From: JBKCUA01 sp046318675 | GTDB lineage: Bacteria; Pseudomonadota; Alphaproteobacteria; JAJTHO01 | Length of the DNA: 59,737 nucleotides | Direction: 5' to 3' | Assembly (NCBI GenBank): GCA_046318675.1 | Contig: JBKCUA010000028.1 | Coordinates: 1 to 59,737 of the forward strand | Shown: piece after piece, positions 51,254 to 59,394 of the stretch | How the letters are laid out: every line of letters begins with the position of its first letter | Numbering within the stretch: position 1 is the stretch's first letter | The notes under the pieces: generated by a model | Told to the model about the DNA's origin: nothing | Seen by the model: the letters and a program-made list of their open reading frames with translations, nothing else | Database searches by the model: none | Position numbers and translations under genes: made by a program

Positions 51254-52549
51254 ATGGGAAACGTTACCGTCATCGGCGCGCAATGGGGCGACGAGGGCAA
51301 GGGCAAGATTGTTGATTGGCTGTCCGCCGGGGCGGACGTGATTGTGCGCTTTCAGGGCGGTCACAATGCCGGCCACACCCTGGTGGTGGACGGGGTGACG
51401 TATAAGCTCAATCTCCTGCCGTCGGGAATTGTCCGCCGGGGCAAGGTGTCCATGATCGGCAACGGCGTGGTGGTGGACCCCTGGGCGTTACTGAACGAGA
51501 TCAATGAGATTGCCAAGCTGGGCATCCACGTCACGCCGGAACAACTGCGGGTCTCGGAAACCGCCACGCTTATCCTCCCCCTCCACAGCCTCAGCGATAA
51601 AGCCCGCGAAGCCGCCAAGGGTGCCAGCCGCATCGGCACCACCGGCCGGGGCATCGGCCCGGCCTATGAGGACAAAGTCGCCCGCCGCGCCCTGCGCTTT
51701 TGCGACCTCAGCCACCCGGCCACCCTGCGCGACAAGCTGGAGCCGCTGGTCATCCACCACAACAGCCTCCTGCGCGGCTTCGGCGCCGCCGAGGTCAGCC
51801 TCGACGCCTTGTGCAACGACCTTGTGGAGCTTGCCCCCAAACTCTCCCCTTACCGCGCGAGGGTACAGGACGAACTCGCGGACGCGGCAGCGGGCAGCAA
51901 AAAAATCCTGTTTGAAGGAGCGCAAGGCATCTGGCTCGACGTGGATCACGGCACCTACCCCTTTGTCACCTCCAGCAACACCGTCGCCGGCCAGGCCGCC
52001 ACGGGCAGCGGCGTCGCCCCGCGCCAAACCGGCTTCATCCTCGGCATCGTCAAGGCCTACACGACACGAGTGGGCAGCGGCCCCTTCCCCACGGAACAGC
52101 ACAACGCCACCGGCGAACGCCTCGGCGCGCGGGGGCATGAGTTCGGCACCGTCACCGGGCGCAAGCGCCGCTGCGGCTGGTTCGACGCCGCCATGGTGCG
52201 CCAGTCCGTCCGCGTCGGCGGCATTGACGGCATCGCCCTCACCAAGCTGGACGTCCTCGACGGCCTCCCTGAGATCGCCATCGGCGTTGGCTATAAAACC
52301 CCCTCAGGTAAACGCCTCGACCACTTCCCGGCCTGCGTCGAGGAACAAGAAGGGCTTGAGCCTGTCTATGAGACCCTCCCCGGGTGGAGCGAAGACACCA
52401 GCGGCGCGCGAACCCTCGAAGCCCTCCCCGCCGCCGCCCGGCGGTATATTGATGCGGTATCCGCCAAAATCCGCGCCCCGGTGGCGTTGGTGTCCACCAG
52501 CCCGAAGCGGGAGGACACGATTTTGGTGAGGGATCCGTTTGGGGGGTGA
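51254..52549 (+). CDS. purA: Adenylosuccinate synthetase
   Basis: 431 residues from ATG 51254; an ATG three codons earlier has its AGGA too close. It joins IMP and aspartate with GTP in AMP synthesis. Motifs: GAQWGDEGKGKIVDWL (P-loop), GGHNAGHTLV, TGRGIGPAYEDKVARRALR, EGAQGIWLDVDHGTYPFVT, and TGRKRRCGWFDAA. The last 76 bp of the gene are repeated after the toxin-antitoxin pair (53300-53376), so the present 3' end may have come from a duplication. Confidence 0.97.
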   Translation: MGNVTVIGAQWGDEGKGKIVDWLSAGADVIVRFQGGHNAGHTLVVDGVTYKLNLLPSGIVRRGKVSMIGNGVVVDPWALLNEINEIAKLGIHVTPEQLRVSETATLILPLHSLSDKAREAAKGASRIGTTGRGIGPAYEDKVARRALRFCDLSHPATLRDKLEPLVIHHNSLLRGFGAAEVSLDALCNDLVELAPKLSPYRARVQDELADAAAGSKKILFEGAQGIWLDVDHGTYPFVTSSNTVAGQAATGSGVAPRQTGFILGIVKAYTTRVGSGPFPTEQHNATGERLGARGHEFGTVTGRKRRCGWFDAAMVRQSVRVGGIDGIALTKLDVLDGLPEIAIGVGYKTPSGKRLDHFPACVEEQEGLEPVYETLPGWSEDTSGARTLEALPAAARRYIDAVSAKIRAPVALVSTSPKREDTILVRDPFGG

Positions 52550-52550
52550 G
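52474..52550 (+). repeat. Direct repeat, copy 1 (purA 3' end)
   Basis: 77 bp covering the last codons and stop of purA. It is identical to 53300-53376 except at one base (52530 G, 53356 C). The two copies are 826 bp apart and bracket exactly one toxin-antitoxin pair. Confidence 0.95.
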
Positions 52551-52558
52551 TTTTTCTC

Positions 52559-52587
52559 TTGACGAAAGTAACCCATTGAGTTAGTAT
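52559..52587 (+). promoter_or_regulatory. Promoter of the purA-linked toxin-antitoxin pair, probably leaderless
   Basis: TTGACG and TAGTAT are separated by exactly 17 bp, a good sigma-70 match. The -10 box ends only 6 bp before the GTG start of the toxin at 52594, so transcription would begin at or very near the start codon, giving a leaderless mRNA. No ribosome-binding site precedes the GTG. Confidence 0.6.
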
Positions 52588-52593
52588 CGACCC

Positions 52594-52941
52594 GTGACGT
52601 CAAAAAATTTTTGCACCGTTGTTGCCGAAAATACCTTTGTAAAAGAAGCCCGCCGTTTTTGGGATGAAAAAGACCTTGAGGACTTTATTACCTACATCGC
52701 GCTTCATCCCTTAGAAGGCGAAGAAATTCAGGGGACAGGCGGCCTACGAAAAATACGATGGTCACGGCCAGGAAGGGGAAAGCGGGGCGGAGTCCGGGTA
52801 ATTTATTATTTTTACAATGAAAAATTCCCCCTCCATCTACTAACGGTTTATGCCAAATCGCAACAAGAAGACCTCTCACCCGAAGACAAAAAATGGTTAT
52901 CAAAACTAGCCCAACAGTTGAAAAGCCACTTCAAGGAGTAA
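52594..52941 (+). CDS. RelE/HigB-type toxin in a purA-flanked cassette
   Basis: 115 residues from a GTG start. The RelE-like pattern is FVKEARRFWDEKDLEDFITYIA, then GTGGLRKIRWSRPGRGKRGG, VRVIYYFYNEKFPLHLLTVYAK and a C-terminal helix. The family cleaves mRNA on the ribosome; this member is not tested. It is followed after 4 bp by the antitoxin gene. The pair lies between two copies of the purA 3' end, and its toxin differs clearly from the one at 18094. Confidence 0.88.
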   Translation: MTSKNFCTVVAENTFVKEARRFWDEKDLEDFITYIALHPLEGEEIQGTGGLRKIRWSRPGRGKRGGVRVIYYFYNEKFPLHLLTVYAKSQQEDLSPEDKKWLSKLAQQLKSHFKE

Positions 52942-52945
52942 AATC

Positions 52946-53299
52946 ATGAACGACGATATCCCCTTTGAAACATTAAGCCCCCTTGCCCAAAGCATCGCGC
53001 GGGGCTTACAGGAAGCCCTTCAACATGCCGAAGGCAACCCCGCCCCGGGAACACGGGTTCATACGTTCACCTTTGCCGACGCCAAGGCGATTCGGGAAAA
53101 ACTCGGCATGACCCAAGGCGTTTTTGCCAAAACCTACAACATCCCCGTGCACACCCTGCGGGGGTGGGAGCAAAAGCAACGCCACCCCGATGCCGCCGCC
53201 TCGGCCTATTTATGGTCAATTGAAAAAATGCCGAAAGAAATTGCGGCTATCCAAAAAGAACACGTGGTTATAGCGCAACGGACCACTGCCACGATCTAA
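52946..53299 (+). CDS. HigA/XRE-type antitoxin in a purA-flanked cassette
   Basis: 117 residues. The C-terminal helix-turn-helix is DAKAIREKLGMTQGVFAKTY, then PVHTLRGWEQKQRHPDAAAS, the COG2944 pattern paired with HigB-like toxins. The N-terminal part LAQSIARGLQEALQHAEG would bind the toxin. The ATG follows a CAAGGAGTAAA ribosome-binding site. Its stop codon (53297-53299) is immediately followed by the second purA repeat. Confidence 0.88.
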   Translation: MNDDIPFETLSPLAQSIARGLQEALQHAEGNPAPGTRVHTFTFADAKAIREKLGMTQGVFAKTYNIPVHTLRGWEQKQRHPDAAASAYLWSIEKMPKEIAAIQKEHVVIAQRTTATI

Positions 53300-53376
53300 C
53301 GCCCCGGTGGCGTTGGTGTCCACCAGCCCGAAGCGGGAGGACACGATTTTGGTGACGGATCCGTTTGGGGGGTGAG
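53300..53376 (+). repeat. Direct repeat, copy 2 (purA 3' end)
   Basis: Second copy of the purA terminus, encoding APVALVSTSPKREDTILVTD and the original last residues and stop, but detached from the gene. One substitution changes Arg to Thr. It begins at the base after the antitoxin stop codon. Confidence 0.95.
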
Positions 53377-53437
53377 GGGAATATTAAAAAAAAGTAATTG
53401 ACATTTTATTCATCCACGATGCATGAAAAGCAATACA

Positions 53438-54514
53438 CCCATTCAAGCCCCCAGCGCAGGGGGGGTAGTTTAAATAGGAAAGGCGCGTATAAGACCACTG
53501 AGTTCGCAAATCAGGAGGTCATTCATGAAGAACTACACGCGCCTAACCCAGGAAGAAAGATGGCACATAGCGGTGCATCATGGCAACGGAAAGAGCATCG
53601 GCTGGATCAGCCGAACGCTGAACCGGCATCATGCGACCATCAGCCGTGAGCTGCGCCGCAACCGGACAGCACAGGGGTACAAAGCGGAACAAGCGCACAC
53701 TATTGCGACGAACCGCCATTGTTATCGCAATCAACAGCGGCGAAAGATAAAAGGGAGCTTTTTCAATGCCATAGTAGAAAAAATTCAACAATACTGGAGT
53801 CCCAAGCAAACCAGCGGCTGGTTACGGGAAACGCACGGTCTTTATATCAGTCATGAGACGATTTACCAGCGCATTTGGCAGAACAAACGTAGCGGCGGGA
53901 AATTGTACACGTATTTGCGCCACGGTGGGCGAAAGTACCAAAAGCGCGGCCAGCAAAAATACGCCGGGCGCGGCTATATTCCTGGGCGAGTGGATATCGA
54001 GCATCGTCCAGAAATTGTTGAAAAAAAATCCAGAATAGGGGATTGGGAACTGGATACTATTGTCGGCGCAAACCACCAAGGTTACCTCGTCAGCATGGTG
54101 GAACGTTTCAGTAAATACACCAAACTCGTGCTCGTGCCCGATTGCAAGGCGGATACCATTAAAATGGCATTGTTAGGTGCCTTATCCCGATTCAACAACA
54201 AAGTGCTTACCCTTACCGCGGATATATGGTAAGGAATTCACCATGCATCAGGAGGTCGCTACCGCGCTGAAAGCATCCTTTTTCTTCGCCAAGCCCTATC
54301 ATTCCTGGGAACGGGGACTCAATGAACACACCAACGGCCTTGTCCGCCAGTTCCTGCCTAAAGGTACAAACTTCCTCACCATCCCCCATGAAAAAGTTCA
54401 GTGGATTGAAAATCTGCTTAACAACAGACCACGAGAGGTCCTAAACTTCAAAACACCTCAGCAGGTTTTTATGCCCTGATTTACCTACCCCCCTGCGCTG
54501 GGGGCTTGAATGGG
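53438..54514 (+). mobile_element. IS30-family insertion sequence
   Basis: About 1077 bp with terminal inverted repeats: CCCATTCAAGCCCCCAGCGC at the left and its complement ending CTTGAATGGG at the right, differing by one G in the following G-run. It carries one transposase gene split by a frameshift. No clear target duplication is visible. It lies 60 bp after the second purA repeat. Confidence 0.88.
53525..54479 (+). pseudogene. IS30 transposase, frameshifted
   Basis: The first frame (53525-54232) has the N-terminal helix-turn-helix (SIGWISRTLNRHHATISREL) and the first catalytic Asp (GDWELDTIVG), ending at LTADIW and a stop. The second frame continues with GKEFTMHQEV, PYHSWERGLNEHTNGLVRQF (catalytic Glu) and LLNNRPREVLNFKTPQQVF to 54479. 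An extra T in GGATATATGG near 54224 disrupts what should be LTADNGKEF, including the second catalytic Asp context. The element is probably immobile unless ribosomes slip. Confidence 0.9.
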
Positions 54515-54740
54515 CGATATCTTTTTGTTAAATCTAAACTTACGATTGCAAAAAAATTGGGTGATGGAACAGGTTTATTCACTCTATGAAAATAAACCCA
54601 AAACCATGGTCACCAGAAAAGCAAAAGCTACACTTACCCCAGAACTAGTCCTAATGTTACCACTAATCCGGACAAACCGAGTTTTGTCTGGCGTAGAACC
54701 TACACTCACCTCCCAAATCGCTGGAGGCGGTACAAGACTA
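54515..54740 (+). pseudogene. Degraded 5' part of an unknown gene
   Basis: Plus-strand frames read LTIAKKLGDGTGLFTL before a stop, then, shifted, YENKPKTMVTRKAKATLTPE and LVLMLPLIRTNRVLSG. They then shift again into SLEAVQDYIDTNAVIASLPP, which is in frame with the downstream gene. This suggests one longer gene with at least two frameshifts next to the IS30 end. The family is not recognised. Confidence 0.35.
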
Positions 54741-54831
54741 TATCGATACAAACGCCGTCATTGCCTCCCTCCCCCCCACCAACCCCCTCGCCAGCCTAAC
54801 CGAGAACATCAAAGAAACCTTCAACAACCTG

Positions 54832-55686
54832 ATGAACCCCGACGTTAAAATCGCCAGCATCAACACGGGCGTGATGTCCGACATGGGCGGGTATCTACCC
54901 CGTCAAGACGGCATCTTCGCCGCCGCAGGCCAACACCTCCAGCACTTTGCAAAAGCCACTCAGGAAGCTGTGGGGGCGACCATGCACCACGCCTCCGACG
55001 CTGTGGGCCACGCTTGGAACTCCGAACCCGTGCAGAGTGCGTTGCACAGCAGCGCAACCTACACCGCCGTGTCCCTTGCCGCCACTGCCGCCAGCGTGCG
55101 CCTGCAGGCGGTGCTGGAGGATCTCAAAGCAGCCACCGCAAAAGCTGCCCCGGAACCACCAAAAAACCTTGGCGAACGATTCCAGCGCATGGCCACAACC
55201 GCGCGAGAAGTAACAGGGGCTTTCTTCACCAAGGGGGATATCAGTCTCCAGTCCCACCTCGACCAGTTCAAAAAAGCCCCCGTGCAAATGGGCTTACTCC
55301 GGGCCGCGCTGATACCCGTGTGCGCACAGGCTGCCATCGCCGCTACCGCTATTGGCTTCAGCTCCCTTGCCGCCCGTGGCGTCAACATGGCAGCAAAACA
55401 CCATATCAATACCATCGAACAAAATTCCATGAACGAACAACAGCAAACACGCTTGGCAACATTGAAAAAAGTCGAACAAGCCAGCAGCTACGTCGCCGAG
55501 ATGAAGTACCTCACCGATGCGACGGCCTTCGCCGCCTCCACCAGCAAGACCCTCACCGAACAAAAACAAAACCTCACCAAGGCGTATCAAGAAACCACCA
55601 AAAACATCCAACAAACCATGAGCACTGTTCAACACACCGTGACAGGATTCTTGCAAGGCATGGCGAACCGCTTCAAGATGGCCTAA
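54832..55686 (+). CDS. Unknown protein, possibly N-terminally truncated
   Basis: 284 residues from ATG 54832; the frame is open back to 54697 and looks coding (QDYIDTNAVIASLPPTNPLA), so the annotated start may not be the original. The protein is Ala/Gln/Thr-rich and helical, with one hydrophobic stretch (LIPVCAQAAIAATAIGFSSLA) near residues 165-185 and a long coiled-coil-like C-terminus (TEQKQNLTKAYQETTKNIQQ). No known domain. It lies between a damaged IS30 and argJ. Confidence 0.45.
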   Translation: MNPDVKIASINTGVMSDMGGYLPRQDGIFAAAGQHLQHFAKATQEAVGATMHHASDAVGHAWNSEPVQSALHSSATYTAVSLAATAASVRLQAVLEDLKAATAKAAPEPPKNLGERFQRMATTAREVTGAFFTKGDISLQSHLDQFKKAPVQMGLLRAALIPVCAQAAIAATAIGFSSLAARGVNMAAKHHINTIEQNSMNEQQQTRLATLKKVEQASSYVAEMKYLTDATAFAASTSKTLTEQKQNLTKAYQETTKNIQQTMSTVQHTVTGFLQGMANRFKMA

Positions 55687-55731
55687 CACACCCCGTTGAC
55701 GCCCTGCGCCCTGTCTCCCTAATATCCCCCC

Positions 55732-56943
55732 ATGCCCGCACTGAAACCATCCCCCCTTGCCCCTGCCTCGCCCCCTGTCCTGCCGCCGATTAAGGGCGTG
55801 CGACTGGCCACGTTTGAATCGGGGATTCGCTATAAGAATCGCCCAGATGTCCTGGTGGCGGTGTTGGAGCCTTGGGCGACGGCCGCCGGGGCGTTGACGC
55901 GCTCCAAAACCCGATCGGCCTCGGTGGACTGGTGCCGCCTCGCGCTGGAATCTGGCCAGCCGGCTCGGGGTCTCGTGGTCAATGCCGGCAACTCCAATGC
56001 CTTTACCGGCAAGGTCGGCGTGGCGTCGGTGGAGGCTATCAACGCGGGGCTGGCCGGCGTGCTGGGGGTAAGGCCCACGCAAATCTACCAATCCTCCACC
56101 GGGGTGATCGGCGTGCCGCTGGATCACGGCAAGATTACCGGCCGATTGAAAGAGGCTGTGGCCGCTGCAACGCCGGACAACTGGCTGAGCGCGGCGATTG
56201 CCATCGGCACCACCGACACCTTTCCCAAGCTGGCCACCGTCCGCGTCGGAGATTACACCATTAACGGCATCGCCAAGGGCAGCGGCATGATCGCCCCGGA
56301 CATGGCCACCATGCTAGCCTACGTCTTCACCGACGCCCCCGTCGCCCAAGGGGACTTGCAGGCCATGACCCGCCGCGTCGCCGACGCCAGCTTTAACGCC
56401 ATCACCGTGGATAGCGATACCTCCACCAGCGACACGTTGTTGGTCTTCGCCACCGGGCAGGACGCGCCCCTTGCCGGATCGGCGTTAACCGCGTTTGAAG
56501 CGGGCCTGCTGGCCGTCTGCCGCGACCTGGCCATTCAAATCGTCAAGGACGGTGAAGGCGCGGAAAAGCTCATCACCATCACCGTCACCGGGGCAGAGTC
56601 CGCGGCGGCGGCCCGTACCATCGGCCTTGCCATCGCCAACTCGCCGCTGGTCAAAACCGCCGTCGCCGGGGAAGACGCCAACTGGGGCCGGGTGGTTATG
56701 GCCATCGGTAAATCCGGTGAGGCCGCCGATCGCGATAAACTCAGCGTCTCCTTCGGCGGCACCCTCGTCGCTAAAGACGGCGAAGTCGTCCCCGGCTATG
56801 ACGAGACCCCTGTCGCCGCCCACCTCAAGACCCGGGATGTGCGCATTGCCGTGGATGTCGGCGTGGGCACGGGGGAAGCCGCCGTGTACACCTGCGATCT
56901 GACCCAGCGATATTTGGAGATTAACGCGGGGTACAGATCCTGA
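55732..56943 (+). CDS. argJ: Bifunctional glutamate N-acetyltransferase / amino-acid acetyltransferase
   Basis: 403 residues. ArgJ recycles the acetyl group in arginine synthesis and self-cleaves before a Thr nucleophile, here in KGSGMIAPDMATMLAY near residue 190. Other motifs are VVNAGNSNAFTGKVG, YQSSTGVIGVPL, FNAITVDSDTSTSDT and VAGEDANWGRVVMAIG. The C-terminus CDLTQRYLEINAGYRS is typical. It stands alone, without other arg genes nearby. Confidence 0.96.
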   Translation: MPALKPSPLAPASPPVLPPIKGVRLATFESGIRYKNRPDVLVAVLEPWATAAGALTRSKTRSASVDWCRLALESGQPARGLVVNAGNSNAFTGKVGVASVEAINAGLAGVLGVRPTQIYQSSTGVIGVPLDHGKITGRLKEAVAAATPDNWLSAAIAIGTTDTFPKLATVRVGDYTINGIAKGSGMIAPDMATMLAYVFTDAPVAQGDLQAMTRRVADASFNAITVDSDTSTSDTLLVFATGQDAPLAGSALTAFEAGLLAVCRDLAIQIVKDGEGAEKLITITVTGAESAAAARTIGLAIANSPLVKTAVAGEDANWGRVVMAIGKSGEAADRDKLSVSFGGTLVAKDGEVVPGYDETPVAAHLKTRDVRIAVDVGVGTGEAAVYTCDLTQRYLEINAGYRS

Positions 56944-56950
56944 AATAAAA

Positions 56951-57126
56951 GGGCACCTCTATTATAGCGCGTTGCGTAATTAGCGGTAGACATTGATAAA
57001 GTCTTCAGCGCGCTATAAGTTATTTTTGTTCGGCCATTCGGCCGCGGCACTTTGTGCCGTGCTCTGGCTGCAAATATACTTTTAATTGTGCAACCAGCTA
57101 TAACCTCATTTCTAGGGCGATTGGCA
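56951..57126. repeat. R1 fragment with nested R2
   Basis: GGGCACCTCTAT (an R1 terminus) is interrupted by a complete R2 (56962-57103), then resumes as CCTCATTTCTAGGGCGATTGGC, the R1 right-end interior. The rest of R1 is missing. R2 here is the inverse of the copy at 93-233, yet both sit at the same TA of an R1 terminus. This explains the gap between argJ and rpoH. Confidence 0.75.
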
Positions 57127-57166
57127 TAAAGATACTAGCAGAGCACACAGGCATGATTTTATTGCC

Positions 57167-58033
57167 TTACTGAAGTTGCTTTGCCACCTTTTCCATCGCC
57201 CGTGCCTCAATTTGCCGCACCCGTTCACGGCTGATGCTGTGGCGGATTGCGAGGGCGTCGAGGGTCTCGGCGGGCTCGGCCAAGCGGCGGGCGGTGAAGA
57301 TGGCACGTTCGCGCTCGTTTAAAGTTGCCAAGGCTTGGTGCAGGAGGGCGACTCGTTTTTGCTGTTCATCCTCTTCGGCAAGGCGCAATTCCGGTGACGG
57401 CGTTGGATCGGCAAGTGTATCGCCCCATTCACTTGTATCATCGTCGTTGGTTGTCAATGGGGTGTTTAAGGAGCGATCGCCGCCAGTGAGGAGGCGCTTA
57501 TCCATTTCCAAAACCTCGGTAACGGGTACTTGTAGCTGGTTGGCAATGGTGGCGGCATCAAAGCTATCAATGCTTTTGCTGTCGGATTTGGCCAAGCGAG
57601 CTTTGAGTCGACGGAGGTTAAAGAATAATTTTTTCTGCGCCGCAGTGGTGCCTACCTTGACTAATGACCATTGGTGCAGGACAAATTCCTGAATAGAGGC
57701 CTTGATCCACCACAAGGCATAGGTGGCGAGGCGAAAGCCCTTGTTTGGGTCAAATTTTTTCACGCCGTGCATCAGGCCGATGGTACCCTCAGCGATGAGA
57801 TCACCCAGCGGCAACCCATAACCACGATAGCCCATAGCAACCTTGACAACAAGGCGAAGGTGGCTGGTCACCAGACGATGGGCAGCCTTCAGGTCACCAT
57901 GCTCATACCAACGGCGAGCCAAGGTATCTTCTTCATCGGCATTGAGCACCGGAAAGCTTTTTACTTGTTGCAGGTAACGCTGTAACCCGGCGTCGGCATC
58001 AAAGGATGGTAGGGAAACGAGAGCGTAGGTCAT
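57167..58033 (-). CDS. rpoH: Heat-shock sigma factor RpoH (sigma-32 type)
   Basis: 288 residues from ATG 58033; the longer open frame is excluded because the CIRCE operator and GAGGAG ribosome-binding site lie just before this ATG. Region 2 is LVVKVAMGYRGYGLPLGDLIAEGTIGLM style, the RpoH box QKKLFFNLRRLK follows near residue 133, and region 4 ends with SISRERVRQIEARAMEKV. It directs transcription of chaperone and protease genes after heat or misfolding stress. Confidence 0.94.
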   Translation of the reverse strand: MTYALVSLPSFDADAGLQRYLQQVKSFPVLNADEEDTLARRWYEHGDLKAAHRLVTSHLRLVVKVAMGYRGYGLPLGDLIAEGTIGLMHGVKKFDPNKGFRLATYALWWIKASIQEFVLHQWSLVKVGTTAAQKKLFFNLRRLKARLAKSDSKSIDSFDAATIANQLQVPVTEVLEMDKRLLTGGDRSLNTPLTTNDDDTSEWGDTLADPTPSPELRLAEEDEQQKRVALLHQALATLNERERAIFTARRLAEPAETLDALAIRHSISRERVRQIEARAMEKVAKQLQ

Positions 58034-58059
58034 TAGCACTCCTCTTTTTTGAGTGCTAA
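58033..58059 (-). promoter_or_regulatory. CIRCE operator (HrcA binding site) overlapping the rpoH start
   Basis: Perfect TTAGCACTC-N9-GAGTGCTAA. The last A of the element on the coding strand is the A of the rpoH ATG, and the ribosome-binding site (GAGGAG) lies across the spacer and right arm. HrcA bound here would repress rpoH, and the folded mRNA could also hide the ribosome-binding site. Confidence 0.9.
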
Positions 58060-58143
58060 CATATTTTCCGGGTATCGTCAAGGACAGGATAGTGTGTGCA
58101 TGGGACGCTTGTATCCTCTTCCGGACTCCTTTAGAACCACGGC

Positions 58144-59394
58144 GTGTCTGAGCATCATTATACCTCCCTGACCCATCCACGCATGGGGTGTTATTTTATC
58201 GCCCAGTTTTGCAGCGCTTTCAACGATAACGCCTTTAAGATGGTTATTTCCATGGCGGCTTTGGCGATGCAGCCTGAGGGCGGCGATGGCCGAGCGGCGT
58301 ATTTGTCTTTGACCACGGCGGTGTTTATCCTGCCGTTTTTGTTGTTTTCCGGGTGGGCGGGGTTTTTGGCCGATCGGTATCGCAAGGATCGGGTGCTGAT
58401 GTTCAGCAAGAGTTTTGAGATTGTGGCCATGGTGCTGGCATTTTTGGTTTTTTGGGAGAACAGCCATTTAAAATTGTTGCTGGCTACCTTGTTCTTGATG
58501 GCCACGCATTCGGCGTTTTTCAGTCCGGCTAAGTATGGAATTTTGCCGGAGATTCTTGCCCCCCATGATGTGGCCAAGGCTAATGGGTACCTGATGATGA
58601 CCACCTATGTTGCCATTATTGGCGGTACGCTGTTCGGGGGGTATTTGTGGGAATTTTTTTCTGATGATCATGTGTTTATAGGGGCTGTGCTGTTGGCCGT
58701 GGCTGTGGGCGGGACGGCGTTTGTGTATTTTATTCCCAAGGCACCGTCGGGGCACGTGACAGCCCGGTTTGATCCCAACCCGCTGCATGAAATTGGCCAG
58801 TGCCTGCCGCTGGTCTGGCGCAATCCATTGCTGCGGTTCACGTTGGTGGCTAGTGTGTTGTTTTGGTTGATGGCATCGCTGCTTTACTTGGTGGTGCTGG
58901 TGTATGGGCGTGAGGCTCTGCACGTTTCGGAGACTAAGGCCAGTGCGCTGTTTGCGGCGGCGGCGTTGGGGATTGGTCTTGGGGCTATCTGGGCTGGACA
59001 TACCCGCACGGGGACGCGGCGGTTGCGGCTGGTGCTTTATGGCCAGTTGTTATTAAGCGCGGCATTGTTGGCCTTGGGTCTATTAAATTTGTTGTATTAT
59101 CAGGCATTTTTGTTGATGAGCTTGCTGGGATTGGGTAGTGGTTTGTTTGTCCTGCCGCTGCTGACGTTGCTTCAGGCAGAAGCACCAGTGAACAAGCGCG
59201 GCCAAGTCATGGCGACGAGCAACTTCTTTGATATGGCGGCGATTTTGGTGTCATCGTTGCTGTTCTGGGTGCTGCATGGTTTATTGGGACTGACGGGGCA
59301 GATGATTATGCTGGGGTCTGGGATTATGGTGGCGGCGGGGTTGGTGCTGCTTATTCCCGCGTTGCGCCATGTACGCCGTTGCATAATTGCTTAA
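58144..59394 (+). CDS. MFS transporter, LplT-like (lysophospholipid transporter family)
   Basis: 416 residues with about 12 hydrophobic helices. The start IAQFCSAFNDNAFKMVISMAA and the loop FLADRYRKDRVLMFSK resemble LplT and the MFS part of fused LplT-acyltransferase proteins. FSPAKYGILPEIL and ANGYLMMTTYVAIIGGTLFGG are also characteristic. LplT flips lysophospholipids inward for re-acylation. No aas acyltransferase gene is seen, though the window ends 340 bp later. The start is a GTG at 58144; an ATG at 58183 is possible. It diverges from rpoH. Confidence 0.82.
   Translation: MSEHHYTSLTHPRMGCYFIAQFCSAFNDNAFKMVISMAALAMQPEGGDGRAAYLSLTTAVFILPFLLFSGWAGFLADRYRKDRVLMFSKSFEIVAMVLAFLVFWENSHLKLLLATLFLMATHSAFFSPAKYGILPEILAPHDVAKANGYLMMTTYVAIIGGTLFGGYLWEFFSDDHVFIGAVLLAVAVGGTAFVYFIPKAPSGHVTARFDPNPLHEIGQCLPLVWRNPLLRFTLVASVLFWLMASLLYLVVLVYGREALHVSETKASALFAAAALGIGLGAIWAGHTRTGTRRLRLVLYGQLLLSAALLALGLLNLLYYQAFLLMSLLGLGSGLFVLPLLTLLQAEAPVNKRGQVMATSNFFDMAAILVSSLLFWVLHGLLGLTGQMIMLGSGIMVAAGLVLLIPALRHVRRCIIA

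Noticed and set aside
51504..52529. 341-codon frame overlapping purA in another frame
   Set aside because: Composition is almost only Ala, Ser, Pro, Arg and Thr, as expected from a shifted reading of a GC-rich gene; purA motifs are complete.
57167..58180. Longer start for rpoH at 58180
   Set aside because: It would place the CIRCE operator and ribosome-binding site inside the coding region and overlap the MFS start region; ATG 58033 fits the family.
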